A stretch of 64,000 nt of DNA from Stereum hirsutum FP-91666 SS1 (Eukaryota; Basidiomycota; Agaricomycetes; Russulales; Stereaceae), in the NCBI RefSeq assembly GCF_000264905.1, contig NW_006763136.1, positions 353,934 to 417,933 of the forward strand. Reading direction: 5' to 3'. Below, in pieces: positions 35,414 to 46,248 of this stretch; position 1 is the stretch's first letter, and every line of letters starts with the position of its first letter. Under the pieces are notes generated by a model. That model was not told where the DNA came from. It did not search any database and saw only the letters and a list, made by a program, of their open reading frames with translations. A program made the position numbers and the translations under genes.

Positions 35414-37658
35414 TCAATACAAACTCCTCGTATCGAACATCTTCAGCCAAGTCTTCTTCACAGGAACCTGTCTCGACTTCGGCCACACCGGTCTCACCTC
35501 CTTCACCTCGCCCTGTCTCCGTTTTCGATCCTGATCGACTAGACCATCCTCCTCCTCCTCGACGTTCAAATCCCTCGTAACGACCCAATCGGACCACCCT
35601 GGAACATCCTCGGTCCTCATACTTCTATTCCCATACTCCTCGACGTGCGGATAAGTGAACTGGCGGTAGAAGCCTAGGAGTTTGATTGAGGGACTGAGGT
35701 GAGATAGCATCGATATCACGGCGAGCTTTTCGGACGCGAGTGAGGCTTCTGGACGGGGCTTGGTGGCGGACTGAATGACGGGTAGGGAATGGGTAAAGAT
35801 TGGGAGACGGAGGTGTGTGAGATGCGTGAGAGGGAGAAGAGGAGCTATGTATTCCATCTAGCACGATACACGTTCAGCACAATAGACAATAAGGATCAAG
35901 TCCAAAGTGAGCATCACACCCGCGAATACGAAAGCACCCTCACCTCCGTGAACGCATCCAACTCGCTCTGCCCCCGCATCTGCATCTGCCGCGTACTATA
36001 CCTCACCGGCGCATCCTCAAACGACCTCTTAACCTCCAACCTCCTCAACTCGGGAAACGCCTCCGCCAAACACTCCAACAACTCCGGCCTCATCTCCACA
36101 CTCAACATCGCTCTAAAATCATACAACTTCCGCTCGGGATGTGAGCGCAGAGCTGCGACGATCTTCCGGAGACCATTACCGTCTATGCGCGGTACTTCGT
36201 CCTCGGTAGTTCTGGAGCCACCGGTGACTGGCCCGACGCGGCGGAATAGAGGGTGTGAGGGGGGAAGAGGGGAAGAGAAGGCGAGGAGGATGGTGGAGAG
36301 GTGGATGGAGTGGACGGAAGGTGGGAGGGTGTGGAAGATGAGGTCGCTGGGATCGGGGTTCGAAAGCGCGAAGATTTCGAGGTTTGGAAAGAGTGCGGAG
36401 AGCGTTCTTCGCACTCGGACGATCGTCTCTTCTGAATCTGGGTGCGGATGTAACGAGTCGGGTGAGAGTGGGATTGCGACGGGTGGGACGACTTGGAATG
36501 AGAATGGACTGCTGGTGGCTTGAGACGGGACATCGTCAGATACGCCAGACGGGGGTTGAGGATGGATGAGAGCGAAGCTGAGTTCGCGAAGGTTAGGCAT
36601 GTTCAGCAAGTTTGTGAGATCATACGGATTCTCGCCGAATCCTGTTGTACCAGTCCCGCTACCAGAACCCGAAGGACACATCCCACAAAACACAAGCCTC
36701 TCAAGCCTCGGAAACTCCTGCCTCCCCAGCTCCTCAAACCTCACCAGCTCCAGGTCGACCTCCAAATGCATCAGCAATCTCATGCTCAGACTCGTCGCTG
36801 GTGTAGCACAAAGCAGAGACCGCACGAAGTCCTCCGCCGTGTCCTCGTCGTATAGTAACTCCGAAACTCGGAGCTTCGCCTTGAAATTAGCGGGTTGGGA
36901 ATGATAGTGCGGTAAGTATAATGTTGGGTCCAACACTGGACTGCAGTGGTCGATGGATGTCCACGGGACGGGACGGGTGAGGACGAGACGCTGGAGGTTT
37001 GCGGCGGACGAATGGAAGACAGGTGGTGGTTTCATGGTGAGAGGCATGGATATGAGTTCTAAGGTGGATAATGTAGGAGTGGAAAGCAGGGCGGATATTA
37101 TGTAGGACGGAGAAGGGACGACGAGGTCGAATGTTACGGTCGTGAGACTTGATAGTTGACAGATGAGAGGAAGGAGGTCTCTCCAGTTCAGGGCTCTGGC
37201 CAGATGGCATGCTATATAGAGGTGCCTACAGTAACAGCAACATGCTTCCATTAACTTGATCGAATACTTATGACAGGACACAAAGCCTACCTGACGAACG
37301 GCGCCACACTCGTCGGAACAATCTTACAAACCACCATCCCCCCCTTACTAGTGGTCTTCACGCTCTTCCTTCCAACGATATCGACATATCGAGGCCACTG
37401 AACGTATCTCCAACGCCACGTCGAAACGATCTCGTGAAAATATCTGCATATCAGAGCCAGCTCTGAGGCTTCCGTGTCCTGCGTCGCCAGGCTGGACAGA
37501 CGACATTCGAGAATTAGACGCTCGATGTCGGGATTGAGGTGGCGCGGCCTCGTAGTCGTCGAGATCGGCGTCTGCATGGCAGCATTCAAAGAGTTGCCAT
37601 TATCGTCAGGAGGGTGTGCTAATCGTGCATTGTGGGGCGACGGATCGCTGCTAGGCAT
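35414..37658 (-). CDS. F-box/LRR-type protein (697 aa)
   Basis: Three exons (37658-37291, 37225-35944, 35857-35414) sum in frame. The N-terminus has a weak F-box-like helix pair (LNPDIERLILECRLSSLATQ, LALICRYFHEIVSTWRWRYV). A leucine-rich body follows: LSSLTTVTFDLVVPS, TPTLSTLELISMPL, LQRLVLTRPV, FPRLERLVFCGMC, MPNLRELSFALIHP and FPNLEIFALSNP. The last exon adds LTHLTHLRLPIFTHSL and an acidic/basic tail. It is probably an SCF adaptor or LRR scaffold; the F-box is less certain than in the single-exon genes. Two degenerate copies lie in opposite orientation at 42.3-44.5 kb, which helps confirm exon limits. Confidence 0.75.
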
Positions 37659-37749
37659 TGTACGCGAAGACTGTATAGTTCCAGTACAAGCTCGGAGTCA
37701 CGGTGGATTCCTCGTTTTCCGGCCAACGGGAATTGATGCTGAGAAAGAA

Positions 37750-38200
37750 GAACTAAGCCAGATTTGGCACATCAGTTTATGTTCGAACCTTGGCCGTCCC
37801 CCGGGAGCACGATACTGTAGAAACTTACCGATATAGCGACCGTCGACGAACGACCTCCGGAACTGTGAAGACAGTCGCAGGGCAATCTACCGGTGAATCA
37901 ACTTAGATATATGTATGCACGCTAGGGATAATCAAGAGATAATTATTGCGTTCACTTGAAGACCCGCTGGCAGGATCGGATGGACCGTCTGCCCCAGAAC
38001 ATATGCTAGTATATCTTGCTTGAATATGTAGCGTGGCGCCGTCTGGAATAGAGCTATATAGATGGTACTGTGATGCGAGTCCGAGGCCTCGCTCGGTGTG
38101 GCCTCCAATGTGGAGAGCAGCAAGACGACGCGTGTCACGAAACGTGAGGATTTCGAGGAGGGTGGCATGCCCTAACCTAGGTCCGATCTGAAATCGCATG
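37750..38200 (-). repeat. Module upstream of the F-box/LRR gene, three copies in the window
   Basis: The - strand segment from atgcgatttcagatcgg (38199) to gggacggccaaggttcgaac (about 37783) recurs on the + strand at about 42285-42665 and 43160-43560. Shared stretches: ctcacgttccgtgacac, gccacaccgagcgac (with variants), ttcacagttccgga and ggacggccaa. Here it could encode MRFQIGPRLGHATLLEILTF plus RDTRRLAALHIGGHTERGLG, then a spliced FRRSFVDGRY-like exon ending at gtaagt. I cannot tell whether it is a small gene, 5' exons of the F-box/LRR gene, or a mobile fragment. Confidence 0.6.
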
Positions 38201-38472
38201 GCGCCTTATTACAAGATCTAAATGGCCTTCAGACCAGACGTAGCCCGCGACAAGATAAACACACAACCGGGGACAAAATTGAGCACATGATAATTCATGC
38301 GTTGAAGTGGAGACCTGAAAAAAATGAGCATGCAGACGATCCTATACAGGGGAGAAAGCGAAATGAGCGGACAGAAAGAAACGATGAGAACACGGCAATG
38401 ATCACAACAAGAAGAAAAACAAATCAGTAAACACAGCAAAAGAAAATCACGCATCACCACTACCACCAACCG
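38201..38472. other. Intergenic 3' of MAU2
   Basis: A short A-rich stretch between the upstream module and the MAU2 stop codon. Nothing coding recognised. Confidence 0.3.
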
Positions 38473-41400
38473 TCATGATCTGTTCGAAGCCCCATCAACT
38501 ACCTCCCTCCCCCACCGCTCAATCCCTTCCACAACCCTCCCCAACTCCGCATTTACCCCCTCCCTCTTCCTCGCTCTCTCTTCGTCTCCCTCCCTCCTAA
38601 ACAACTCCACGAACCTCTCACCAACCCAGAGTCGTAATGGCGCATGCCCCACTCCCACATTCACGCCCGCACTCGAGCCGCCAGACGCCGCACCTCCGCT
38701 CGCATTCGCACCCTGTCCCTCCGCCCTCCCTGTGCCGCTGACCGGCTTCCCTTGCGACACTGGCTTCCCCTTCGAAACCGGCTTCCCCGCCCCCTTCGCC
38801 GTAGCCTTCGCGACCGCGCCCAACCCCGCCGCGAGCTGCTCACAAGTCCTCAACATGACCTGCGCGTGCTCGCTTGCCGTATGCAGATAATGCGCCGATA
38901 CGAGGGCGAGGATGAGCGCGCGGAGGTGGTTGTCTTGTGCTTTGGTGGCGAGGGAAAGGGCGGCTTTGAGGTGAGCTCTGTTGTGAGGGGAGGAAATGAA
39001 TGTCAGATTGGATTGAACAACGCAAGGAACGAATGATAACATGATGGAAAAACCTCAGGAACTCACTTCGCCCCAATAATCTCCCTCGTCCCACACAAAC
39101 ACGCAAGCACCAAATGTCCCACAGCCTCCAGCGTCCCGCCCAGCCCTCTACACGCCTCCGCCGCCTCCTTGCCCATCTCTGCCAGCTCTTCGTCGGATAT
39201 CTCGGCCGCGAGGTCGTCGACCTCCTGCCCTCTGCCTCCATCGCCTTCTCCTTCCAACTCGTCTTCGGATTCGGATTCGTCGAAATGGGATGAGGGCGGA
39301 TAATCGCTGCTCTCGCTATATCCCATCTCCGACTCGAACTCGGACTCCGTCATCTCGCTTCTCCCCCGTGCCCGCCCCTTACCTTTCCGATCCCTCTCGC
39401 GTTGTCGAGCACGCGCTCTAGCTATCGCTTTCGCTCGGATCCCGATCCTCAATAAGACTTCCCCCGCGCTCGCAGACGCATAAACGAATCTTTCTCCCTC
39501 CGTCATCACATGCTCGGGCTCATCCTTCTGCTTCGAAGTTAGCTTGGCCTTGGTTTTGCCCTTCTCTTTCTCCTTGCCTTTCCGACTTCGATTCGCCACA
39601 TTCTCTTTCTCCGCCTCCTCTACCTCTCTTCCCTTTCCCCTCCTCTTCGGTGTCTCCTCCCCCTCCCCCTCCCCCTCCCCCTCTTCCCCCATCCTCTCGC
39701 TCACCCGCGTCTCCCTCCATCGCACTACCAACGCTCGCCCCACCCCTCCTAGCGACCCACCCCGCAACTTTATAACACCTCACCGCCTCCTTCCACTGTA
39801 ACAGCCCATGATAGAGATGGGCATGATGGAGCGTTATGCGGGCTGCGTAGGAGGGGAAAAGGGAGAAGTTGAGGGTGTGGGTGAGGAGGGATGTGAGGTG
39901 CTGTTTGGGGCAGGGAGGAACAAAGTAAAATATTGTCAGCGATCCGTCCAACAAAAATAGCCAGACCAGCGACGCAGGATCGTAAGACGTACCTGCTGAG
40001 CGACGTCGAACTCGGAACGCATGATTGCGACCTGTCAATGCGATACGGTGCATATAGTGTCCGTCAGTTACACGCATTCATCCAGGTAAACGCATATATC
40101 CAGGTATTGGGTGTGACAGAAAGTGTAGAGAAGAGCGGGGAAACAGTGAACACCCAACGAGAAGAGAAGAAACCGAAACCGAATATGGGAAACGAGAACC
40201 AGAGGAAACGAAAAGAGAAACAGGAGAAGAAAGAGAAAACACGCACAGCGACCAACTCCGAGATCAGATCCGCCTTCACCCTCGCCAATCTCTGTTCTAC
40301 CTCGTGTAATTCGCCGTATGACGCCCACGGCGGGACTGTACATCACGGGGCGCATATATCCGGGTACGAACGCATATATCCACACAGTATGAGCATAAGA
40401 GCGATGAAATAGACGAAAAGAGAAGCAAAAGGTCAATATATGCGTTAACCCCACCACTTAGAAATACTACTTACGCAACATATCCGGTGCCCCACTCTCT
40501 CCTCCTTCTCCCCCAGCCCTACCCCTCCGTTCATCCAACTCAAGCAACCTCAACCCCTCACTCGCAAACACCCTCCTCTTCGGTTTCCGTCCCACGACGT
40601 CGCGCTTCGAGACCGCCGAGAGCAGGAAAGAGAGAAAGAAGAAGAGGCGGGGGTGGGTTGTTTGGATGAGGAGGGGTGGGCCAGGGGGGAGGGCGATCTA
40701 TCGTTCGTGGCCACGATTAATAGCCAAGTAATGTTAGCATATATCCACTCGTCAGCATATATTCACTCGTCTCCGCGCAAGTAAGAAGAATGGATTCAGG
40801 AAAGGTACGGTAGATAAACGCACCTCGACCCTCCCCTCCCTCCCCCCTCTCTCCAACGCCCCCGAATCCAAAAAACTATGTAAATGGGAAACCCGCGGGG
40901 ACACGTTGGCCGCGTCGCCGACGTGGAGGAACCAAGTGATGCTCCAGACGAGGGTGTGGATCGCCATCGTCGTCTCGAATGGGTTTTCGTAGTCTACGAA
41001 TTCTTGAGTCGAATCTGGGGCGCGTTTTCGCTTGCTACCTGCATTGGGTGTCCCATGGGTGGGAGGGGGATCGGAGGCGGAAGGAGAGGTGGAGGGGATA
41101 ATGTAAGATAGACCGAGAGCGGTTTCGGTCTCGGAAACGGCGCGTGCGACTTCGGTCCATAGACCACATGAAACGAGCGTCCCGAGTCTAAGAACACGAA
41201 CGAGAAGGACGACGTGGACGTGTCCGTTCTTCAACGCCAGAGCTTCGAGTTCTTGAGATACGTCGAGAGCGGCTTGGATATCTTGGGGTAGAGGGTTGGA
41301 GGGTGACGATGGTGCGGATGAAGGAGATGGGGAGGAGGGAGCGGCGAGGAGGTGATGAATGAGGGTTAGGTGGGTGATGTAGATGAGCGAGGGAGGGTCT

Positions 41401-42170
41401 ATAGGAGTGAAGGAGGAAAGGAGACGGCGGAGAATGGTGCGTGCGAATTTGTGGTTGTGTTGCCAGAGCGAGAGACGGGCGTGGAGCAGGTTTAGGTGGT
41501 GCTTATATAGTCGCAACGAAGCGTTCTATAGCGCTACAATTGTAAGAAAATCATTTGGTATAAATGCAGAGAATGTGCCCGACCTTCTGCGCTATGAGTA
41601 ACTACGGCGAGTGTATGCGTTAGAGGGACGAACAACGGACAGTATATAATCGCACTTACGCCTTGGCTAATAGCAGTCTGAACCTGCACCACATAGTGAG
41701 CAACCATCTACGCACAACTTAGACACCACGAAGAGACATACCTCACCAACGATGCCCCCGGCCCACTCCCTACACTCCTCCACTTCATGCCACCCCCCAT
41801 CGATCACACACATCCCAATCTCGGCCCACGATACCCACGCACGACACTCCACGTCCGGATTCAACGAAGCTGAAGAGGATTGTGGGGAAGCGGAAAGCAG
41901 TTTCTTGACGGATGTGAGGGAGAGCATGAGTGAGGTGGGGTGTAAAGGGTGTGTTGGGGGATGCATGAGCAGGGAAGGGAGAGATATGAGGAGGTGTGGA
42001 GCGGGGAGAGGTGCTAGTTGTTGTGTGCTTGAGCTCGAGGCTGGCTTGGTCGGACGGGACGATGATGATGATGTACGCGACGGTGGCGGCTGACTAGGGT
42101 CGAGTGATTGTATATCTGGCTGTATATCCAAATCTGAGTCCGTGCGCTGGCGTTTCGCTGGTCGTTCCAT
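38473..42170 (-). CDS. Cohesin loading factor MAU2/SCC4-like TPR protein
   Basis: ATG 42170 (MERPAKRQRTDSDL) begins exon 1, ending at 42742 minus 1000 (41742, phase 0). Further exons read VQTAISQG; LRLYKHHLNLLHARLSLWQH to SGALERGG; TTHPRLFFFLSFLLSAVSKR with GRKPKRRVFASEGLRLLELD; WASYGELHEVEQRLARVKAD; MRSEFDVAQQ; HLTSLLTHTLNFSLFPSYAA; and finally HLKAALSLATKAQDNHLRAL, SAHYLHTASEHAQVMLRTCE and PLRLWVGERFVELFRR. Scc4/Mau2 pairs with Scc2/NIPBL to load cohesin onto chromatin. The protein is helical (TPR-like) throughout. Unusual are a long charged insert around 39.1-39.75 kb (GEEGEGEGEGEETPKRRGKG and RARARQRERDRKGKGRARGR) and a GKPVSKGKPVSQGKPVS repeat near the C-terminus. Exon borders in the middle are approximate. 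Confidence 0.82.
40091..40770. repeat. Scattered gcatatatcc motif in MAU2 introns
   Basis: The motif gcatatatcc(a/g) occurs at about 40092, 40352, 40372 and 40738, with a one-base variant at about 40755 (gcatatattcactcgt beside gcatatatccactcgt) and a related cgcattcatccaggta at 40072. Copies fall in predicted introns of MAU2, not exons. Confidence 0.6.
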
Positions 42171-42284
42171 TTTTCCAGATAATGAAGCAGAAAATGAGCT
42201 GGAAGACAACGGCGACGACGACAGCAATGGCGAAGACGACTCAGGAGAAAGAGTGACAAGATAGCGGCGTGACACGACGCGTCG

Positions 42285-43060
42285 CGAAATCCTCACGTTC
42301 CGTGACCCACGCGTCATCTTCCTGCTCGCCACATCAGGCCACATCGGAGCCACAACGAACGACGTCGAGGACTCCCATCGCCATAGCTCTACTTTGGACG
42401 GCTCTACACTACCTAGGCACCTCTCTGACAGCAGGATACACCGGTTCATTTTCTCTGGCAAACGACCCATCGCCTGGGTCTTCAACCGAATGTAAGAATT
42501 ATCCCTGGCGCGCGATTTTCTTCGTCGTGCACGTATCTGGGTTACCTCGCTGATAGTCTGCCCTGCGACTGTGTTCACAGCTTAGGATGCCGTTTGTCGA
42601 CGGTTGCTATATTGGGTACACTTCTATAGTATCGTCATCCCGGGGGACGGCCAAGGTTCGAACACAGACGGTCTCTGATCTGTGCTACACCGGCGACGGC
42701 GACCACTCTGATCCACTTGGAGATCTGTTTGGAGCTAGTGAGGCTTGGGTTTTGTGATATGTGTCCTTTGTGTTATAGTGGTGGGACTGGTCCAACAGGA
42801 TTCGAAGAAAATCCTTATGATCTGACAACCTTGATGAACATGCGTAACCTTCGCAAACTCAGCTTCGCTCTAATCCATCCTCAGCCCCCCGACTGGCCCA
42901 TCTGAAGACGACGACGCGGTCCCTGGTCAGGTTTCTAGCGCTCCGTCCTCATTCCAAATCATTCCTCCCGTCGCATTGCACTCTTACCCGACTCATCCCA
43001 TCCTGACCCAGATTCGGAAGAGACGATCGACGCTCTCTGCTCTCCCTCCAAACTTCGAAA
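42285..43060 (+). pseudogene. Degenerate copy 1 of the upstream module + F-box/LRR gene
   Basis: Opposite in orientation to the intact gene. The upstream module (ctcacgttccgtgaccc ... gggggacggccaaggttcgaacac) joins directly at about 42668 to the middle of the F-box/LRR gene (gtgctacaccggcgacg), so the 5' half is deleted. Translated remnants: LELVRLGFCDMCP, TGFEENPYDLTTLMNMRNLR and LRKLSFALIHPQPP, then a TGA; later TLSALPPNFE. It cannot encode the full protein. Confidence 0.8.
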
Positions 43061-43149
43061 GTGTAGTATACGAACCTGGAGCGTACAATTTGCACCGAAA
43101 AGTCACCGGACAAAAAGGTCTAAATTCCACGATTTTGGATCGGATCTAT

Positions 43150-44490
43150 GTTAGGGTATCCTCATTGGACGCTCACGTTCCGTGACACACGCATCATTTT
43201 GCTGCTCGCCACATCAGGGGCCACACCGAGCGACGTATCGAACTCTCATCACCATAGCTCTATTCTGGACAACTCTACGCTATTTGTTCACCTTTTCGAC
43301 AGCAAGATACGCTGGAATATGCTCTGGAGCATACGGCTCATCGACCTTGACTATGCAATAATCATCCCTAACGCACGTATTTCTTCGTTGTGCAATGTGC
43401 GTATACTACTTATCTCGAGTATCTAGGCTGACTCCGACTTCACTGCGACCACTTTCACAGTTCCGGAGATCGTTCGACGGTCACTACTGTATCGGTATCT
43501 TGCTATGGTATCATGGTCCCGGGGAACGGCCAACGCTCCAACACGTTCATCTTTCTCGACTTCCCGTCACATCATTGCAAGTTCTCACTGACTGGAAAAC
43601 GAGGGCTCCACCGTGAATCTGAGATTGTTGCTTGTGCTGGAACTACACAGTCTTTGTGTCCAGACGATTCAGAATAACAGCGACTCATTGACCGATACGC
43701 CCTCTTGACAAAGCAAAAATGGAATTGGCAACTTTTTGAACGCGATTCCGACGCTATGTAAGACGCCGCGCCACCTCAACCCCCCATCCGCATCCGGACT
43801 CAGACGATAAGATCCTACGCTTATGAGCCATTCTTTCTAGATTATTCCCTAACGTCGAGATCTTCGCGCTTTGATATCCCACTCCTTACCCCTTCGTCCA
43901 CTCCATGCACCTCCCCTCCATCCTCCTCGCCTTCTCTTCCCCTCTTGCACCCCTTGCACCCTCCATTCCGCCCCATCGGCCCAGTCACCGATTACTCCAG
44001 AAAATCGACAATCGGCAAACCCTAGTACGGCGTACGATAACGGATAGTATAGGATGGTAAAGCGTTGTAACGCCGCGCTTGGATCCCGGGCGGAAGTTGC
44101 ATGATTTCAGAACGATGCTGAGTCTGTCGATGGAGATGAGACCAGAGTTGGTGGAGGGTTTGGCGGAGGAGTTTCCGAAGTTGAGGAGGTTGGGTAATGA
44201 GAGGTCATATGAGGATGAGACGGCGGCGTATAGGAATAATACGCGGCAGATGCAGGAGCAGGTGCGGGGGCGAAGGGAGTTAGGTGCGTTCACGAAGGTT
44301 AGGTGTATTCCAGTCATTTCTGCATTACACAAACCCATTTTTTTCTCCAATGGACATTGCACAGGCGTGATTCTCGCTGTGAATATGACCATGTGCAATG
44401 CATGTCGTATCAAACGCGTATCGTGCTAGATAGAATACATAGCTCCCCTCCTCCCTCGCACATATCTCACGCACCTCCCTCTCCCAATCT
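43150..44490 (+). pseudogene. Degenerate copy 2 of the upstream module + F-box/LRR gene
   Basis: It starts again with the upstream module (gctcacgttccgtgacac ... cggggaacggccaa). After unrelated or eroded sequence it resumes the gene near 43.84 kb (attccctaacgtcgagatcttcgcgc, parallel to FPNLEIFAL), then HSMHLPSILLAFSSPL. At 44.08 kb: GRKLHDFRTMLSLSMEMRPE, LVEGLAEEFPKLRRL and NNTRQMQEQVRGRRELGAFT. The last-exon remnant reads tagctcccctcctccctcgcac. Frames are interrupted throughout. With copy 1 it forms a tandem pair of differently truncated duplicates. Confidence 0.8.
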
Positions 44491-44736
44491 TTCTGACAGG
44501 TGGCGCTGCGCGCCGTCGCTCTTCTGGCAAGGCCCCCAACGATCAGAGAGTAGACCTTATATATTAGTGAAGAACCTAACATTTTATTGTATTCAGAATT
44601 TATACGCGTTGAAAATCATGTTTATTTCAGAAAATAATCGGCGAGGGAACGGTACGTCTAACAAGTAGAGGACATGAGGATCGTAAGTAAGCATAAACAA
44701 TATCTATAACCGTTTCGATGACCATCCACTCCGTAC

Positions 44737-46248
44737 TCATTCTTGCCATTCAAGCGAGTCATACAGTTTGCAGTCTACAAAGCTCTTCAGCGATCTCCAC
44801 GCCTTCCCCACGACAGGCATCGCTGCATAAGGCTCTGAGCGTGTATACAAGCCGACGAGCGTCCTTCCCATTCCTACGACTGATAATGGCCGGATGGGCT
44901 TACGGACGATCGAAATCGCATTCCGCGGAATAGCCTCTGCCCTACGAGAGAGTACCATATCTGCCAAAGAAGTCAGAAAATCTTCGATATCCTCTGGGTA
45001 TGCGTCGGCTGGAATGGGATCGACCACGTCGAGTTCGAAGACAAGGCGCTGCAGCACGAGGTTTTGCTCCGGGAAGGTTGGTTTTCGATTGTTGAAGTCG
45101 AATTTCAGGAGCCTGAAAATCTCGGCCCACTCGTCCAAGAAGTAGATGTGGCCCACGACTAAAGAAGAAAGTACCGGAAGACTGGCAAGAGCCCTTTTGT
45201 TTGCATCCTCCTCAAAAAGGCCTGCTACGTGAAGAGTGAGGTCTTGTAGCGTATGCGCACAGTCCTGCAAAAGGCGAAGAAAATGCGGACCGAGTATATC
45301 TGCGGCACCTTCCTCGTGTTCCCTCGATTCAATCCCAAGGGAGAGTGTGGTCAGGTTGGGGACGTGGAAGGAAGAGGCCAAGGCGGCCAGGGTATCAACG
45401 TCTGCCGCCAAAATTCGCAACGATTTGAGCTTTGGTAGAGGCAAGACTGAGTGTCCTACAAAGTTGACGTTGCTAAATGCCAAGGTGAGAGATTCCAGAC
45501 GTTCACATCCGCCTACAAGCCCCAAAAGACCCCCAAGATCATATCCAAGTAAGGCCTGCGGCATCTCGTGATAGTCGTGTACGATCTTGAGGGCGCGAAG
45601 TGTTGGTGCAAATGTGAGTGGGGCTAGAGATGGGCGGGTCGTGGTGTCGAGAGCGCCCCAATTCGCGACCGAAAGAGTCTGCAAGTTGGAAGACCGGGAA
45701 AGCGCATCGTACACTGGGACACTCCGGGAGTCACGGTGAACATAGGGGTTTGTCGCGCCGAACCCGCCTCGGAGGTCGAACACGAACTGGCTAAGCTTGG
45801 GCAGGACGTTATGGTAGTTGTTGAGTTTGAGGGCGCGATCGAAATGGACACATAGAGCTTCCATTGCCTGTCCGTGGGTTAGCAATAGCGTGACGTTCTT
45901 CCAGTACCCGCAGAACGCCGTAATAACTTGTACGTATGCCTCTTCCAACTGTGCAGAGTCATATGGCGGAACAGCGAGAGAGATCGTAAGGGGCTGACGG
46001 CTCGACCATAGGAGCCAGGTGTACAAGGTTGAAGGTTTCAGCCTGAGCGCTCGGCGGCCCACGTATACGAAAGGCAGACTGATATTCGTCCAGAGCTGAG
46101 GGGTACCTGTAGCAATTTCTCGCCACACTCGGCAGACCCGAACAAGGGACATGCGTGTCCGCGCGAGATTGAACGGTTCATCGTCCTCGGGTAGACTAAG
46201 TGCGAAAACGCGGATAGTGATTTCGGCCGGAAAAGGGAAGGGGGGCAT
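44737..46248 (-). CDS. F-box-like protein 2' (503 aa), inverted duplicate of F-box 2
   Basis: I chose ATG 46248 (MPPFPFPAEITIRVFALSLP) because it matches the F-box 2 start. An upstream in-frame ATG at 46371 is not conserved. The F-box-like core is LVRVCRVWREIATGTPQLWT; the body follows F-box 2 closely (LQTLSVANWG, LRALKIVHDY, LPKLKSLRIL, NLTTLSLGIE, LQDLTLHVAG). The frame is open throughout, so both arms of the inverted duplication keep a coding copy. The predicted role is SCF adaptor. Confidence 0.87.
   Translation of the reverse strand: MPPFPFPAEITIRVFALSLPEDDEPFNLARTRMSLVRVCRVWREIATGTPQLWTNISLPFVYVGRRALRLKPSTLYTWLLWSSRQPLTISLAVPPYDSAQLEEAYVQVITAFCGYWKNVTLLLTHGQAMEALCVHFDRALKLNNYHNVLPKLSQFVFDLRGGFGATNPYVHRDSRSVPVYDALSRSSNLQTLSVANWGALDTTTRPSLAPLTFAPTLRALKIVHDYHEMPQALLGYDLGGLLGLVGGCERLESLTLAFSNVNFVGHSVLPLPKLKSLRILAADVDTLAALASSFHVPNLTTLSLGIESREHEEGAADILGPHFLRLLQDCAHTLQDLTLHVAGLFEEDANKRALASLPVLSSLVVGHIYFLDEWAEIFRLLKFDFNNRKPTFPEQNLVLQRLVFELDVVDPIPADAYPEDIEDFLTSLADMVLSRRAEAIPRNAISIVRKPIRPLSVVGMGRTLVGLYTRSEPYAAMPVVGKAWRSLKSFVDCKLYDSLEWQE

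Noticed and set aside
37783..37795. B-box-like word gttcgaacc
   Set aside because: No cloverleaf can be drawn around it, and it is part of the threefold repeated module upstream of F-box/LRR sequence.
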